The notes under the pieces: generated by a model
Told to the model about the DNA's origin: nothing
What the model saw: the letters and a program-made list of their open reading frames with translations, nothing else
Databases searched by the model: none
From: an uncultured Clostridia bacterium
GTDB lineage: Bacteria; Bacillota; Clostridia; Oscillospirales; Oscillospiraceae
Reading direction: 5' to 3'
Length of the DNA stretch: 37,052 nt
Assembly (NCBI GenBank): GCA_947058885.1
Contig: CAMSIF010000012.1
Span: 1 to 37,052, forward strand
Made by a program: the position numbers and the translations under genes
Shown: in pieces, positions 14,642 through 22,117 of the stretch
Layout: every line of letters begins with the position of its first letter
Position numbering within the stretch: position 1 is the stretch's first letter

Positions 14642-15451
14642 ATGGAGAAGAAGCAGTCCCTCTACCAGTCCAACCGTATCTACCAGATCCCCATTGAGAA
14701 CATTGTCCCCAACCCCCGCCAGCCCCGCCGTCACTTCGACGAGCGGTCCTTGCGGGAGCTGGCGGATTCCATCCGGCAGCACGGCGTCCTCCAGCCCCTC
14801 AGCGTACAGAAGGGCGGCGGCGGCTATCTGCTGGTGGCCGGGGAGCGGCGGCTGCGGGCCGCGGGTATGGCGGGACTTACCCGGGTACCCTGCATTTTAG
14901 TGCGGGCGTCCGAGCGGGACAGCGCGCTGCTGGCCCTAATCGAAAATCTCCAGCGGTGCGACCTGCACTATATGGAGGAGGCCGCTGCCATCGCCAAGCT
15001 CATTTCCACCTACCAAATGAGCCAGGAGGAGGCCGCCAAACGGCTGGGCCGGTCCCAGTCCGCCGTGGCAAACAAGCTGCGGCTGCTGCGGCTGAGTCCT
15101 GGATGCGTGGAGCTGCTGCGGCAGTACGGCCTGACGGAACGCCACGCCAGAACCCTCCTGCGGCTGGAAGGCAAGGACGCCCAGACCGCCGCCCTGCGGC
15201 ACATCGGGGAAAAGGGTCTGAACGTAGCCGCGTCAGAGGAGTACATAGAGGAACTGCTCCAGAAAAAACAGAGGGAGCCTCCAGCAAAGCGTTCTGTCTA
15301 CGTCATCAAGGACGTGCGGCTCTTTCTCAACAGCGTCAGCCGGGGCATGGAGACTATCCGCCGGGCCGGCGTGGACGCCAAGTGCGACAAGCAGGAGAGC
15401 GACGACGAAATCACAATTACCATTCAGATTCCCAAAAAGAAGTCTCCCTAG
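14642..15451 (+). CDS. ParB/Noc-family CTP-binding DNA-binding protein
   Basis: The 269-aa protein has the ParB layout. It has an N-terminal nuclease-like CTPase domain with NPRQPRRHFDE near residue 20 and GERRLRAAG near 65, followed by ENLQR near 100. A helix-turn-helix follows (QEEAAKRLGRSQSAVANKLRLL, about residues 125-146), and a short C-terminal dimer region. Family members clamp onto DNA at parS or NBS sites to segregate chromosomes (Spo0J) or keep division off the nucleoid (Noc). The usual neighbours of either role (soj, rsmG, mnmG) are absent, so I do not assign a symbol. The start is taken at the second ATG because AAAAGGGG is 8 nt upstream; ATG 14636 is the alternative. The stop codon shares CTAG with the convergent GNAT gene. 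Confidence 0.85.
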   Translation: MEKKQSLYQSNRIYQIPIENIVPNPRQPRRHFDERSLRELADSIRQHGVLQPLSVQKGGGGYLLVAGERRLRAAGMAGLTRVPCILVRASERDSALLALIENLQRCDLHYMEEAAAIAKLISTYQMSQEEAAKRLGRSQSAVANKLRLLRLSPGCVELLRQYGLTERHARTLLRLEGKDAQTAALRHIGEKGLNVAASEEYIEELLQKKQREPPAKRSVYVIKDVRLFLNSVSRGMETIRRAGVDAKCDKQESDDEITITIQIPKKKSP

Positions 15452-15909
15452 CCGTTGTACTCCAGCACGCGGACCGTCACCTGGAACGCCTCGTTGCCAG
15501 GCATGGCGCCTGTCTGGGTATCCACAATATGAAAGCCCAAGGACTGATAGAGAGCCAGAGCGGGTTCATTTCCCGCCAGGACTTCGATGATAAGGGGCCG
15601 GGCGGCGGTGTGCTCCCGCACATACCGGACCAGCTGAGACCCGATTCCCCGGCGCATATAGGCGGGGTCCACATAGAGCCAGGCCAGCTCATCCTCCGTA
15701 TAGGCGGCAAAGCCGGCAATCTGCCCATCCCATTCCGCCACCCGGAGAGTGTAGTCAAAGAGGTTCTCCCGTTCCGCCGCAATTTCCAGGGGGAGGAACG
15801 CCTCCTCCAGGCCCGCCAGCCAAAGCTCCTGGAGCCGGGCGGCGTCGTGGACAGCGGCCAGACGGGACCAGTCCTCGGGACGGTAAGGACGTATCGTGAG
15901 ATTTTCCAT
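15448..15909 (-). CDS. GNAT-family N-acetyltransferase
   Basis: The 153-aa length fits a single GNAT domain, which moves an acetyl group from acetyl-CoA to an amine. Motif A, with the acetyl-CoA pyrophosphate loop, is RRGIGSQLV near residue 87, following LAWLYVDPAYM. NEPALALYQSLGFHIVDTQ near residue 115 is the usual motif B. The substrate cannot be read from sequence. AAGGAGG lies directly before the ATG. The gene begins 9 nt after the punA stop on the same strand, so the two are probably co-transcribed. Its 3' end meets the ParB-family gene tail to tail, sharing the bases CTAG. Confidence 0.88.
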   Translation of the reverse strand: MENLTIRPYRPEDWSRLAAVHDAARLQELWLAGLEEAFLPLEIAAERENLFDYTLRVAEWDGQIAGFAAYTEDELAWLYVDPAYMRRGIGSQLVRYVREHTAARPLIIEVLAGNEPALALYQSLGFHIVDTQTGAMPGNEAFQVTVRVLEYNG

Positions 15910-15918
15910 GAATCCTCC

Positions 15919-16749
15919 TTAACTGATGCCAATCATCAGCTCCAACAGTCTGGTGAAATTCCCTCTGGCCCTGGCGGCGGCCTCCACCACCTCCGCGTGG
16001 TTCAGGGCTTGGGGCAGGACTCCAGCCGCCATATTGGTGATACAGCTGACGCCCATCACCCGCATACCACAGTGCCGGGCTATAATGGCCTCCGGAACGG
16101 TGGACATGCCCACCGCGTCCGCCCCCAGCGCACGGAAGGCCCGGATTTCCGCCGGGGTTTCGTAACTGGGGCCGCTGTACATCATGTACACGCCCTCCCG
16201 AAGCTCCAATCCCGCCTGAGCGGCCAGCGGTCTCAGCTTCTCCCGAAGCCCGCGGGTGTAGATATCGCTCATATCAGGGAACCGGGGGCCGAATTCGTCC
16301 AGGTTCGGACCGATAAGGGGATTTGTGCCTGAGAAGTTGATATGGTCCGCAATCAGCATCAAATCTCCGGGGTGGAAGTCCAGGTTCACGCCTCCGGCGG
16401 CGTTGGTGAGAATGAGTGTTCTAACGCCTAGCTTCGCCATAACACGGACCGGGAGGGTAATGTCTCCCTGGGGGTATCCCTCGTAGTAGTGAACCCGGCC
16501 CCGGAGAGCGGCAATGCTCCGTCCCGCGAATGTGCCAAAGACAAAGGACCCCTGATGGCCCTCCACAGTGGGGGTAGGAAGGCCGGGAATCCGGGAAAAG
16601 GGTATCTCTAACCGGTTCTCCAACCCGTCGCAGAAATCTCCCAGTCCGCTGCCCAGAATAAGGCCCACGCTGGGCGCGGCGTCCGTTTCCGCGCGGATGG
16701 CCTTGCAGGCCGTATCAATACGCTCCTGGTAGTTTAAAGTCTTTACCAT
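15919..16749 (-). CDS. punA: Purine nucleoside phosphorylase, trimeric type
   Basis: The enzyme splits purine nucleosides (mainly inosine and guanosine) with phosphate into base and ribose 1-phosphate for salvage. The 276-aa length is typical. Seen are the phosphate-binding LGSGLGDF near residue 31, GHQGSFVFG near 65 with the family's conserved His, RVHYYEGYP near 85, LTNAAGGVN near 115, and the PNP signature region MYSGPSYETPAEIRAFRALGADAVGMS near 192. The SD is AAGAGGTG before the ATG. A promoter at 16803-16831 precedes it, and the GNAT gene follows in the same unit. Confidence 0.95.
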   Translation of the reverse strand: MVKTLNYQERIDTACKAIRAETDAAPSVGLILGSGLGDFCDGLENRLEIPFSRIPGLPTPTVEGHQGSFVFGTFAGRSIAALRGRVHYYEGYPQGDITLPVRVMAKLGVRTLILTNAAGGVNLDFHPGDLMLIADHINFSGTNPLIGPNLDEFGPRFPDMSDIYTRGLREKLRPLAAQAGLELREGVYMMYSGPSYETPAEIRAFRALGADAVGMSTVPEAIIARHCGMRVMGVSCITNMAAGVLPQALNHAEVVEAAARARGNFTRLLELMIGIS

Positions 16750-16802
16750 ATCACACCTCTTATCCTTTTGGACGGCGGCCGGAATGGGACCGCCTTTTTC
16801 TT

Positions 16803-16831
16803 ATGGTAACATGAAAACGAGGAAATTTCAA
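16803..16831 (-). promoter_or_regulatory. Promoter of punA-GNAT
   Basis: The minus strand has -35 TTGAAA (16826-16831), a 17-nt spacer and -10 TACCAT (16803-16808), located between the upstream terminator and the punA ATG. Confidence 0.5.
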
Positions 16832-16844
16832 CGAAAAACAGGAG

Positions 16845-16878
16845 AAAAAGGGGCCGGGAGATACCTTCACTCCCGGCC
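16845..16878 (-). terminator. Terminator of the SpoIID-like gene
   Basis: On the minus strand, GGCCGGGAG and CTCCCGGCC (16852-16860 with 16870-16878) enclose a 9-nt loop and are followed by CC and a T run, 10 nt after the gene's stop. Confidence 0.8.
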
Positions 16879-16887
16879 TCCCGGCTG

Positions 16888-18126
16888 TCAGGCCAACCCC
16901 GCCACCGCCACAAAAATATTGGAAATCTCATACCATGCGGCAAAGTCCACGCTGCCAGTCTGAGGCAGATGGAAAATCTTTTGGAATTCTGTCACCGCCG
17001 CCTGCGTGGCCGGACCGTAAATCCCGTCTGCCGGTACCCTGGGAATCGCCGGGTAATTCCCGGAGATGCGGTTAAGCTGCTCCTGAATGGTCCGCACGTC
17101 CTCCCCCTCGCTGCCAAGAGAGAGCACCTGACCGCCGTAGGATATAGGCACGCCTTCCACCTTCTCCGCGCTTTTCAGGTAGATATCCGCGCCGTAATAT
17201 TTTCGCAGGATGCTCACCGCGTCCCAGCCCTGCTCTCCCAGAGCCTGGGAACCCCACTGGCTCAGTCCGGCGCACTGGACCCGCCGGCCGTCGCAGTACT
17301 GGGCAAACAAGGGCTGCGAAATCCCCTCCTTGGTGATATAGGTGGTGAAGAGGTCATCCACCACCACGCCAATTTCCTCAAAAATTGTCCGGTCGTGGGA
17401 ATAGGATTGGTCAAAAGCGGTGGAACTGGTGATGGTAAAGTCGTAGCCCTTCCCCCGGTACCACTCCGTATACACCCGGTTGAGGGTAAAGGAGAGAATT
17501 GCCAGGACGTTGGCCTTAATGGCTTCGGTTTTCCAGGTGGAGTAGATTTCGCTGCACGCCACGTTTTTGATATAGTCTTTGAACCGAACCCAGTAGTTGG
17601 GGGCCGAGGGGTCGTCGGGCCGTCCGGCGTGGACCACGATGAACTCCGGAATCACCGGCTCCGGCAGCACCACCAGTCCCCCCGGAGCGGGCAGGGGCTT
17701 GACCTCCTCCTCCGGCTCCCGGGAAGGCGGCTCTCCCCAGAGAGCGTGAGGAGCCAGCAGAAGGTTTCTCACATTAAAGCCCCCAGGCCGGGCCGGCGAC
17801 AGAGACGCACGCTGGATAGAACGGCCTGTGGGCAGCACCTCCACGCCCCCCAGATGGAGGGTCTCCCGCCCTCCGGCGGAGACGGTGACGTTATAGACAG
17901 CGTAGGGCCGCTGTCCCGACTCCCCCTCCACAACCGACAGTTCAACCGGCGGCGCGGGCAGTTCAATAAACGGCGTCTGGCCTGAGCTGTCGGTGGCAAC
18001 CTCCTCCAAAACCTTGCCGTTTTCCGGGTCAGTGATACGTACCCGGGCGTCTGGGATGGGCTCGGGCGCCTCCCCCGCTGTGACAAAAATTTGCAGATTG
18101 CCTGTGTCCAAATAAGCTGGATTCAT
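16888..18126 (-). CDS. SpoIID-like protein with peptidoglycan-binding domain
   Basis: The 412-aa protein has three parts. Residues 1-110 look like a beta-sandwich, carboxypeptidase-regulatory type (DARVRITDPENGKVLEE near 24). Residues 170-310 resemble SpoIID/LytB, with VARFKDY-like entry, AIKANVLAILSFTLNRV near 204 and CAGLSQWGSQALGEQG near 281. Residues 320-390 are a PG_binding_1 domain (LGSEGEDVRTIQEQLN, then VPADGIYGPATQAAVTEFQ). SpoIID proteins are lytic transglycosylases acting on peptidoglycan during engulfment; activity here is inferred. There is no clear signal peptide. AGGAGG precedes the ATG. Transcription diverges from the Csp proteases across a symmetrical promoter region, so sporulation expression is likely. 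Confidence 0.8.
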   Translation of the reverse strand: MNPAYLDTGNLQIFVTAGEAPEPIPDARVRITDPENGKVLEEVATDSSGQTPFIELPAPPVELSVVEGESGQRPYAVYNVTVSAGGRETLHLGGVEVLPTGRSIQRASLSPARPGGFNVRNLLLAPHALWGEPPSREPEEEVKPLPAPGGLVVLPEPVIPEFIVVHAGRPDDPSAPNYWVRFKDYIKNVACSEIYSTWKTEAIKANVLAILSFTLNRVYTEWYRGKGYDFTITSSTAFDQSYSHDRTIFEEIGVVVDDLFTTYITKEGISQPLFAQYCDGRRVQCAGLSQWGSQALGEQGWDAVSILRKYYGADIYLKSAEKVEGVPISYGGQVLSLGSEGEDVRTIQEQLNRISGNYPAIPRVPADGIYGPATQAAVTEFQKIFHLPQTGSVDFAAWYEISNIFVAVAGLA

Positions 18127-18151
18127 AACGGCAGTCCTCCTTTCCGTATAC

Positions 18152-18196
18152 TATCCTATGCGGGCGGCGTCCGGCGGGAGACGCCTGCATAGGATA
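18152..18196. promoter_or_regulatory. Symmetrical divergent promoter region with paired CATAGGATA boxes
   Basis: TATCCTATGC (18152-18161) and GCATAGGATA (18187-18196) are exact inverted copies, with an inner GGCGTC/GACGCC pair (18166-18171 and 18180-18185). Read outward on each strand, the arm gives CATAGGATA, which fits the CATA-n3-TA form of -10 boxes used by sporulation sigma factors such as sigma-K. Each box lies 14-17 nt before an AGGAGG-type SD. The -35 parts are not clear. Confidence 0.5.
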
Positions 18197-18212
18197 TAGA
18201 CAGGAGGGCTGT

Positions 18213-19769
18213 ATGGAGTACATCATCAAATATACAGGGGATATCCTATCTCTGGGGTACCCAACAGAGCTGCTGGACGCCCAGTTCGCCATTATGGAGT
18301 TGGGGGAACAGGCCCCCCAGCGGCTGCTGGAACACCGGCAGGTGACCTGTTTTGAGGCGGCGCGGCATCTCAGCGGTCTGGCGGACCGGAGCATGGAGGC
18401 AGCCTGTATTCCGCCCGTTCAAAGAGAAAACGGGCTCGGTCTGCGGGGAAAGGGGGTGCTTATCGGTTTTGTAGACTCCGGGCTGGACCTGAGCCACCCG
18501 GAATTTATGGGAGAGGACGGGATCAGCCGGGTAACGGCCCTCTGGGATATGACCGCCCAGGGAACCCCGCCGCCAGGTTTCCTGCACGGCGCGGCGTACT
18601 CCCAGGCGGAGATTGCCGCCGGTCTGGCCCCTATCCCGGACCAAACTGGCCACGGTACCGCTGTGGCGGCTATCGCCGCCGGGCGGAGCGGAGTTGCGCC
18701 CGAAGCCTCCATCGCGGCGGTGAAGCTGGCCAGTGCGCGGACTACGGATATTATGCGGGCGGTAAAATTCCTGCTGGACCAGGCGGAGGAGCGGGGAATG
18801 CCCTGCGTGGTAAACATCAGCTACGGAACGAACTGGGGGTCCCACCAGGGGCAGACCCTGTTTGAATCCTACATCGACCAATCCGCGCAGCGGGGGCGGA
18901 GCGTGGTGGTCTGCGCCGCGGGGAACGAGGGCTCTGGGGCCCACCATTTCCGGGGGAAGCTTATAGAGGGCGGAACTGTGGACGCGGAGTTTACCATCTC
19001 CACCCGGCGGGAAATGGTGTATCTCTCCCTGTGGAAAAATTTCGCCGACGAGGTGGTTTTTGAACTGCTTCTGCCCAACGGACAGTCCACAGGTCCTCTG
19101 ACCGAGGGCACACGGTTTCTTCGCTTCGGCTCTATCCGGGTATCGGTGTTCTATGGCGTTCCCACCCACTACAGCGCCTCTCAGGAGGCCTTGTTCCTGC
19201 TGGCCGCGCCCGCCGGGGAACTGGACGGTCTCTGGCGTCTGCGCTGCCAGGGAAAGCGGGTGGCGGACGGACGCTTCGACGTGTGGCTGCCCACGGTGGA
19301 GGAGGTCAGCGACCGCACCGCCTTTCTTCAGCCGGAACCGGACCTCACCATCACCCTGCCAGCCACGGCGTTGTATCCCATCTCTGTCGGAGGCTTTCGT
19401 CCGGAGACGGAGACCGTCAGTCCCTTTTCTGGAAGAGGAGACCAGGACTGCGCGGGCCGGGTGCTTCTGGACTTGACGGCCCCGGCGGAGGCTGTGCGCT
19501 CCGCTAAGGCGGGCGGGGGCTACGACGTGTTTACCGGCACCAGCATGGCCGCGCCCTTCGTCTCCGGGGCGGCCGCGCTGATGATGGAATGGGGCGTCGT
19601 ACAGGGCAACGACCTGTTTCTCTATGGCCAGCGGGTAAAGGCGTTCCTCTGCAAGGGAGCTCTGCGCAGTCCCTTCCTGACCTACCCCAATCCCCTGTGG
19701 GGTTACGGGCGGCTGAACCTGTGCGGAACAATGAACGAGCTGGTCAATCACTTGGAAAGGGGGCTGTAA
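18213..19769 (+). CDS. Csp-type subtilisin-like (S8) germination protease 1
   Basis: The 518-aa protein has the Csp layout: a ~75-residue prodomain, then an S8 domain with a long insertion before the serine. The full triad is visible: Asp88 in GFVDSGLDLSHPEF, His147 in GHGTAVAAIAAG and Ser444 in GTSMAAPFVSGAA. AAGNEGSG near residue 235 carries the oxyanion Asn. In clostridia, Csp proteases sit in the spore and activate the cortex-lytic pro-SleC on germination. No signal peptide is seen, as expected. AGGAGGG precedes the ATG. A second S8 gene follows one base after the stop. Assignment to the Csp group rests on layout and on the neighbouring spore genes. Confidence 0.85.
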   Translation: MEYIIKYTGDILSLGYPTELLDAQFAIMELGEQAPQRLLEHRQVTCFEAARHLSGLADRSMEAACIPPVQRENGLGLRGKGVLIGFVDSGLDLSHPEFMGEDGISRVTALWDMTAQGTPPPGFLHGAAYSQAEIAAGLAPIPDQTGHGTAVAAIAAGRSGVAPEASIAAVKLASARTTDIMRAVKFLLDQAEERGMPCVVNISYGTNWGSHQGQTLFESYIDQSAQRGRSVVVCAAGNEGSGAHHFRGKLIEGGTVDAEFTISTRREMVYLSLWKNFADEVVFELLLPNGQSTGPLTEGTRFLRFGSIRVSVFYGVPTHYSASQEALFLLAAPAGELDGLWRLRCQGKRVADGRFDVWLPTVEEVSDRTAFLQPEPDLTITLPATALYPISVGGFRPETETVSPFSGRGDQDCAGRVLLDLTAPAEAVRSAKAGGGYDVFTGTSMAAPFVSGAAALMMEWGVVQGNDLFLYGQRVKAFLCKGALRSPFLTYPNPLWGYGRLNLCGTMNELVNHLERGL

Positions 19770-19770
19770 A

Positions 19771-21483
19771 ATGCGCCTGTCACCGGAAGCTCTGGAATTT
19801 ATTCACGCGCCGGATACCGTGGATTTCGTCACCCGTGCCACGGACAGCTTTTTTGAGTACGTGCAGAGCTCCACGGACGTTATCGTAGGGCAGAAGCTCT
19901 CCGGACAGTACGTGCTGGGCTATGTGAAGAGGGAAAATTTCCACCGGCTGGAGGAGGCCTTGGGGGCGTCTTTTGTCAGCTCCGCGTCTGTGGTGCTGGG
20001 ACTGCTGGACCGGCCAGCCCTGGACGCGGCCGGCGTCTCCCAGGTCCACAACCAGCCTTACCTGAACCTGAAAGGCCGGGGGGTGCTGCTGGGATTTGTG
20101 GATACGGGGATCGACTACACCCAGGATGTGTTCCGCTACGAGGACGGCACCAGCAAAATTCAGTACATCTATGACCAGACCGCTGAGGGAGACCCGCCCT
20201 CCGGATTCCTGCTGGGCAGGGAGTACAGCAAGGCGGATATCGACGCCGCCCTGGCCTCGGAGAACCCCTACAGCCTGGTGCCGGAACGGGACGAGGACGG
20301 CCACGGCACCTTTCTCGCCTCAGTGGCCGCCGGCCGCCAGACGGAGGACTTCTCCGGCGCGGCCCCGGACGCGGAGATTATTGCCGTAAAACTGAAAAAA
20401 GCCCGGCCCTTTTACCGGGAGAGGTTCTGTGTTCCGGCGGACCAGGAGCACGCCTATGAATCCAGCGCGGTCATGGTGGGCGTGGAGTACATTCTCCGGA
20501 AAGCCCGGGAGCTGGGCCGTCCGGTGGCCATCTGCATTGGGCTGGGTACCAACTCCGGAAGCCACGACGGAACCAGCGTTTTTGAGGAATATTTAAGCGC
20601 GGTGTCCATCCAGAAAGGGGTCTGCCTGTGCGCGGCGGCCGGCAACGAGGCGGAGGCCCGCCACCATACCGGCGGGATTCTTCAGCCGGGCGAGAAGCCC
20701 GGCCACGTGGATCTGAAGGTCGGCGAGAACGCCGGGGACGTATATATGGCGGTGTGGAACACGGTGGCGGACCGGCTGTCGGTATCGGTGCGCTCTCCCT
20801 CCGGAGAACTGGTGGGCCGGGTACCGGCCCGGCCAGGGTTTGTCCCCGCCGCAGACGTGAAGCTGGTGCTGGAGGCCGCCAGGGTGCAGGTGGAGTATCA
20901 CTTCCCCGTGGAGGGCAGCGGCGGACAGCTGACCATTATCCGGATATTGGGGGCCACCCCCGGCGTGTGGACCATTCAGCTCCATGGAGATATTCTGTTG
21001 AATGGCAGCTATCAGGTATGGCTGCCCATGGCCGGATTTGTATCGCCTACGGTGGAGTTTCTCGCCGCTACCCCGGACTATACCATCACCTGTCCCGCCT
21101 CCGCCGTTGGGGTAATTTGCTGCGGGGCCTACGACAGCGCCAGCAAGAGCCTGTACGCCAAATCCTCCCGGGGTCCCGCCTGGGATGGCAGAATCCTGCC
21201 GGACCTGGTAGCCCCCGGCGTAGGGGTGGGGGGCATCTATCCCTACGGCTTTGGCGTTATGAGCGGAACCAGCGCGGCCGCGGCGGTGCTGGCAGGCATA
21301 TGCGCTCTGCTGCTTCAGTGGGGCGTCCGGGAGGGGAACGACCCCTCTATGGGAACCTACCAAATCCGGGCTTATCTTATCCGGGGCTGTCTGCGGCGGG
21401 CGGACATGACCTACCCCAACAACCAGTGGGGCTATGGGGCCGTGCAGCTGATGCAGAGTTTCCACCTGATGCGGGAGCTTTAG
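19771..21483 (+). CDS. Csp-type subtilisin-like (S8) germination protease 2
   Basis: The 570-aa protein parallels the preceding gene and is probably a diverged duplicate. It has a prodomain of about 95 residues, Asp111 in LGFVDTGIDYT, His178 in DGHGTFLASVAAG, Asn292 in AAAGNEAEA and Ser501 in SGTSAAAAVLAG. All triad positions are therefore kept, unlike the pseudoprotease members CspA and CspC of Clostridioides difficile. The region after the serine (NNQWGYGAVQLMQSF) matches the end of protease 1 (NPLWGYGRLNL). The ATG is one base after the first gene's stop, so the two are translated together. The role in spore germination is inferred from family and context. Confidence 0.85.
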   Translation: MRLSPEALEFIHAPDTVDFVTRATDSFFEYVQSSTDVIVGQKLSGQYVLGYVKRENFHRLEEALGASFVSSASVVLGLLDRPALDAAGVSQVHNQPYLNLKGRGVLLGFVDTGIDYTQDVFRYEDGTSKIQYIYDQTAEGDPPSGFLLGREYSKADIDAALASENPYSLVPERDEDGHGTFLASVAAGRQTEDFSGAAPDAEIIAVKLKKARPFYRERFCVPADQEHAYESSAVMVGVEYILRKARELGRPVAICIGLGTNSGSHDGTSVFEEYLSAVSIQKGVCLCAAAGNEAEARHHTGGILQPGEKPGHVDLKVGENAGDVYMAVWNTVADRLSVSVRSPSGELVGRVPARPGFVPAADVKLVLEAARVQVEYHFPVEGSGGQLTIIRILGATPGVWTIQLHGDILLNGSYQVWLPMAGFVSPTVEFLAATPDYTITCPASAVGVICCGAYDSASKSLYAKSSRGPAWDGRILPDLVAPGVGVGGIYPYGFGVMSGTSAAAAVLAGICALLLQWGVREGNDPSMGTYQIRAYLIRGCLRRADMTYPNNQWGYGAVQLMQSFHLMREL

Positions 21484-21509
21484 GCGGAAAAGAAAAAGCG
21501 AATTGAAAG

Positions 21510-21567
21510 TTGCCATATCCCTGAAGCCGCGTTATAATAATGAAGGGCGGCTCCATAGCCGCCCTTC
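21510..21567 (+). promoter_or_regulatory. Promoter and start-site hairpin of the NifX-like gene
   Basis: -35 TTGCCA (21510-21515), a 17-nt spacer and a perfect -10 TATAAT (21533-21538) are followed within a few bases by an 11-bp perfect hairpin, GAAGGGCGGCT (21542-21552) with 21557-21567. The hairpin has no T run after it, so it more likely sits at the 5' end of the transcript as a stability element than as a terminator for the protease genes. Confidence 0.6.
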
Positions 21568-21592
21568 ACAACAAAAACAAAGGAGAAGCATT

Positions 21593-21982
21593 ATGCGAAT
21601 TGCAGTTACCTATGAAAACGGTCAGATTTTCCAGCATTTTGGACACACCGGACAATTTAAAGTTTACGACATAGAGGAAAACCGCGTCGCCTCCTCCGAG
21701 ATTGTGGATACCAACGGGCAGGGTCACGGCGCGTTAGCCGGTGTGCTGAAAAACCTGCGCGTGGACAAGCTGATTTGCGGCGGCATCGGCGGCGGGGCGC
21801 GTGACGCGCTGGCGGCCAGCAGCATTGAGGTGTACGGCGGCGTTTCCGGCAGCGCGGACGACGCCGTGGATGCACTGCTGAAGGGCAGGCTGTCCTACGA
21901 CCCGGAGGCCCGGTGCAGCCACCACGGCCATGGGGAGGGCCATCATAACTGCGGCCGCCACGGTGGAGCCTGCCAGGGATAA
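21593..21982 (+). CDS. NifX/NifB-type Fe-Mo cofactor family protein with His-rich tail
   Basis: The 129-aa protein starts MRIAVTYENGQIFQHFGHT, the opening of the dinitrogenase FeMo-cofactor fold (PF02579). ICGGIGGGARDAL near residue 60 is the conserved turn. Members bind iron-sulfur or metal cofactors, and many occur in anaerobes that do not fix nitrogen. The last ~20 residues are rich in His and Cys (CSHHGHGEGHHN), suggesting a metal-binding tail. No nif genes are nearby, so a general metal-cluster role is more likely than nitrogenase assembly. AAGGAG lies 7 nt before the ATG; the frame upstream of it has no SD. It is a single-gene unit with its own promoter and terminator. Confidence 0.85.
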   Translation: MRIAVTYENGQIFQHFGHTGQFKVYDIEENRVASSEIVDTNGQGHGALAGVLKNLRVDKLICGGIGGGARDALAASSIEVYGGVSGSADDAVDALLKGRLSYDPEARCSHHGHGEGHHNCGRHGGACQG

Positions 21983-22023
21983 AACTGGGTTTTTTACGCT
22001 GAAAACAACTGTGGCTGCGATAG

Positions 22024-22075
22024 GGCCGCAGGTCCGCGAAATGTGGTATTCCTGCGCGGACCTGCGGCCTTTTTA
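22024..22075 (+). terminator. Terminator after the NifX-like gene
   Basis: GGCCGCAGGTCCGCG (22024-22038) pairs exactly with 22055-22069 around a 16-nt loop, followed by TTTTTATTTG. It separates this gene from the convergent clpB. Confidence 0.85.
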
Positions 22076-22117
22076 TTTGTCCCGTCCAGCTGCCGCAGAG
22101 GACGGAAAAGAACTCAA

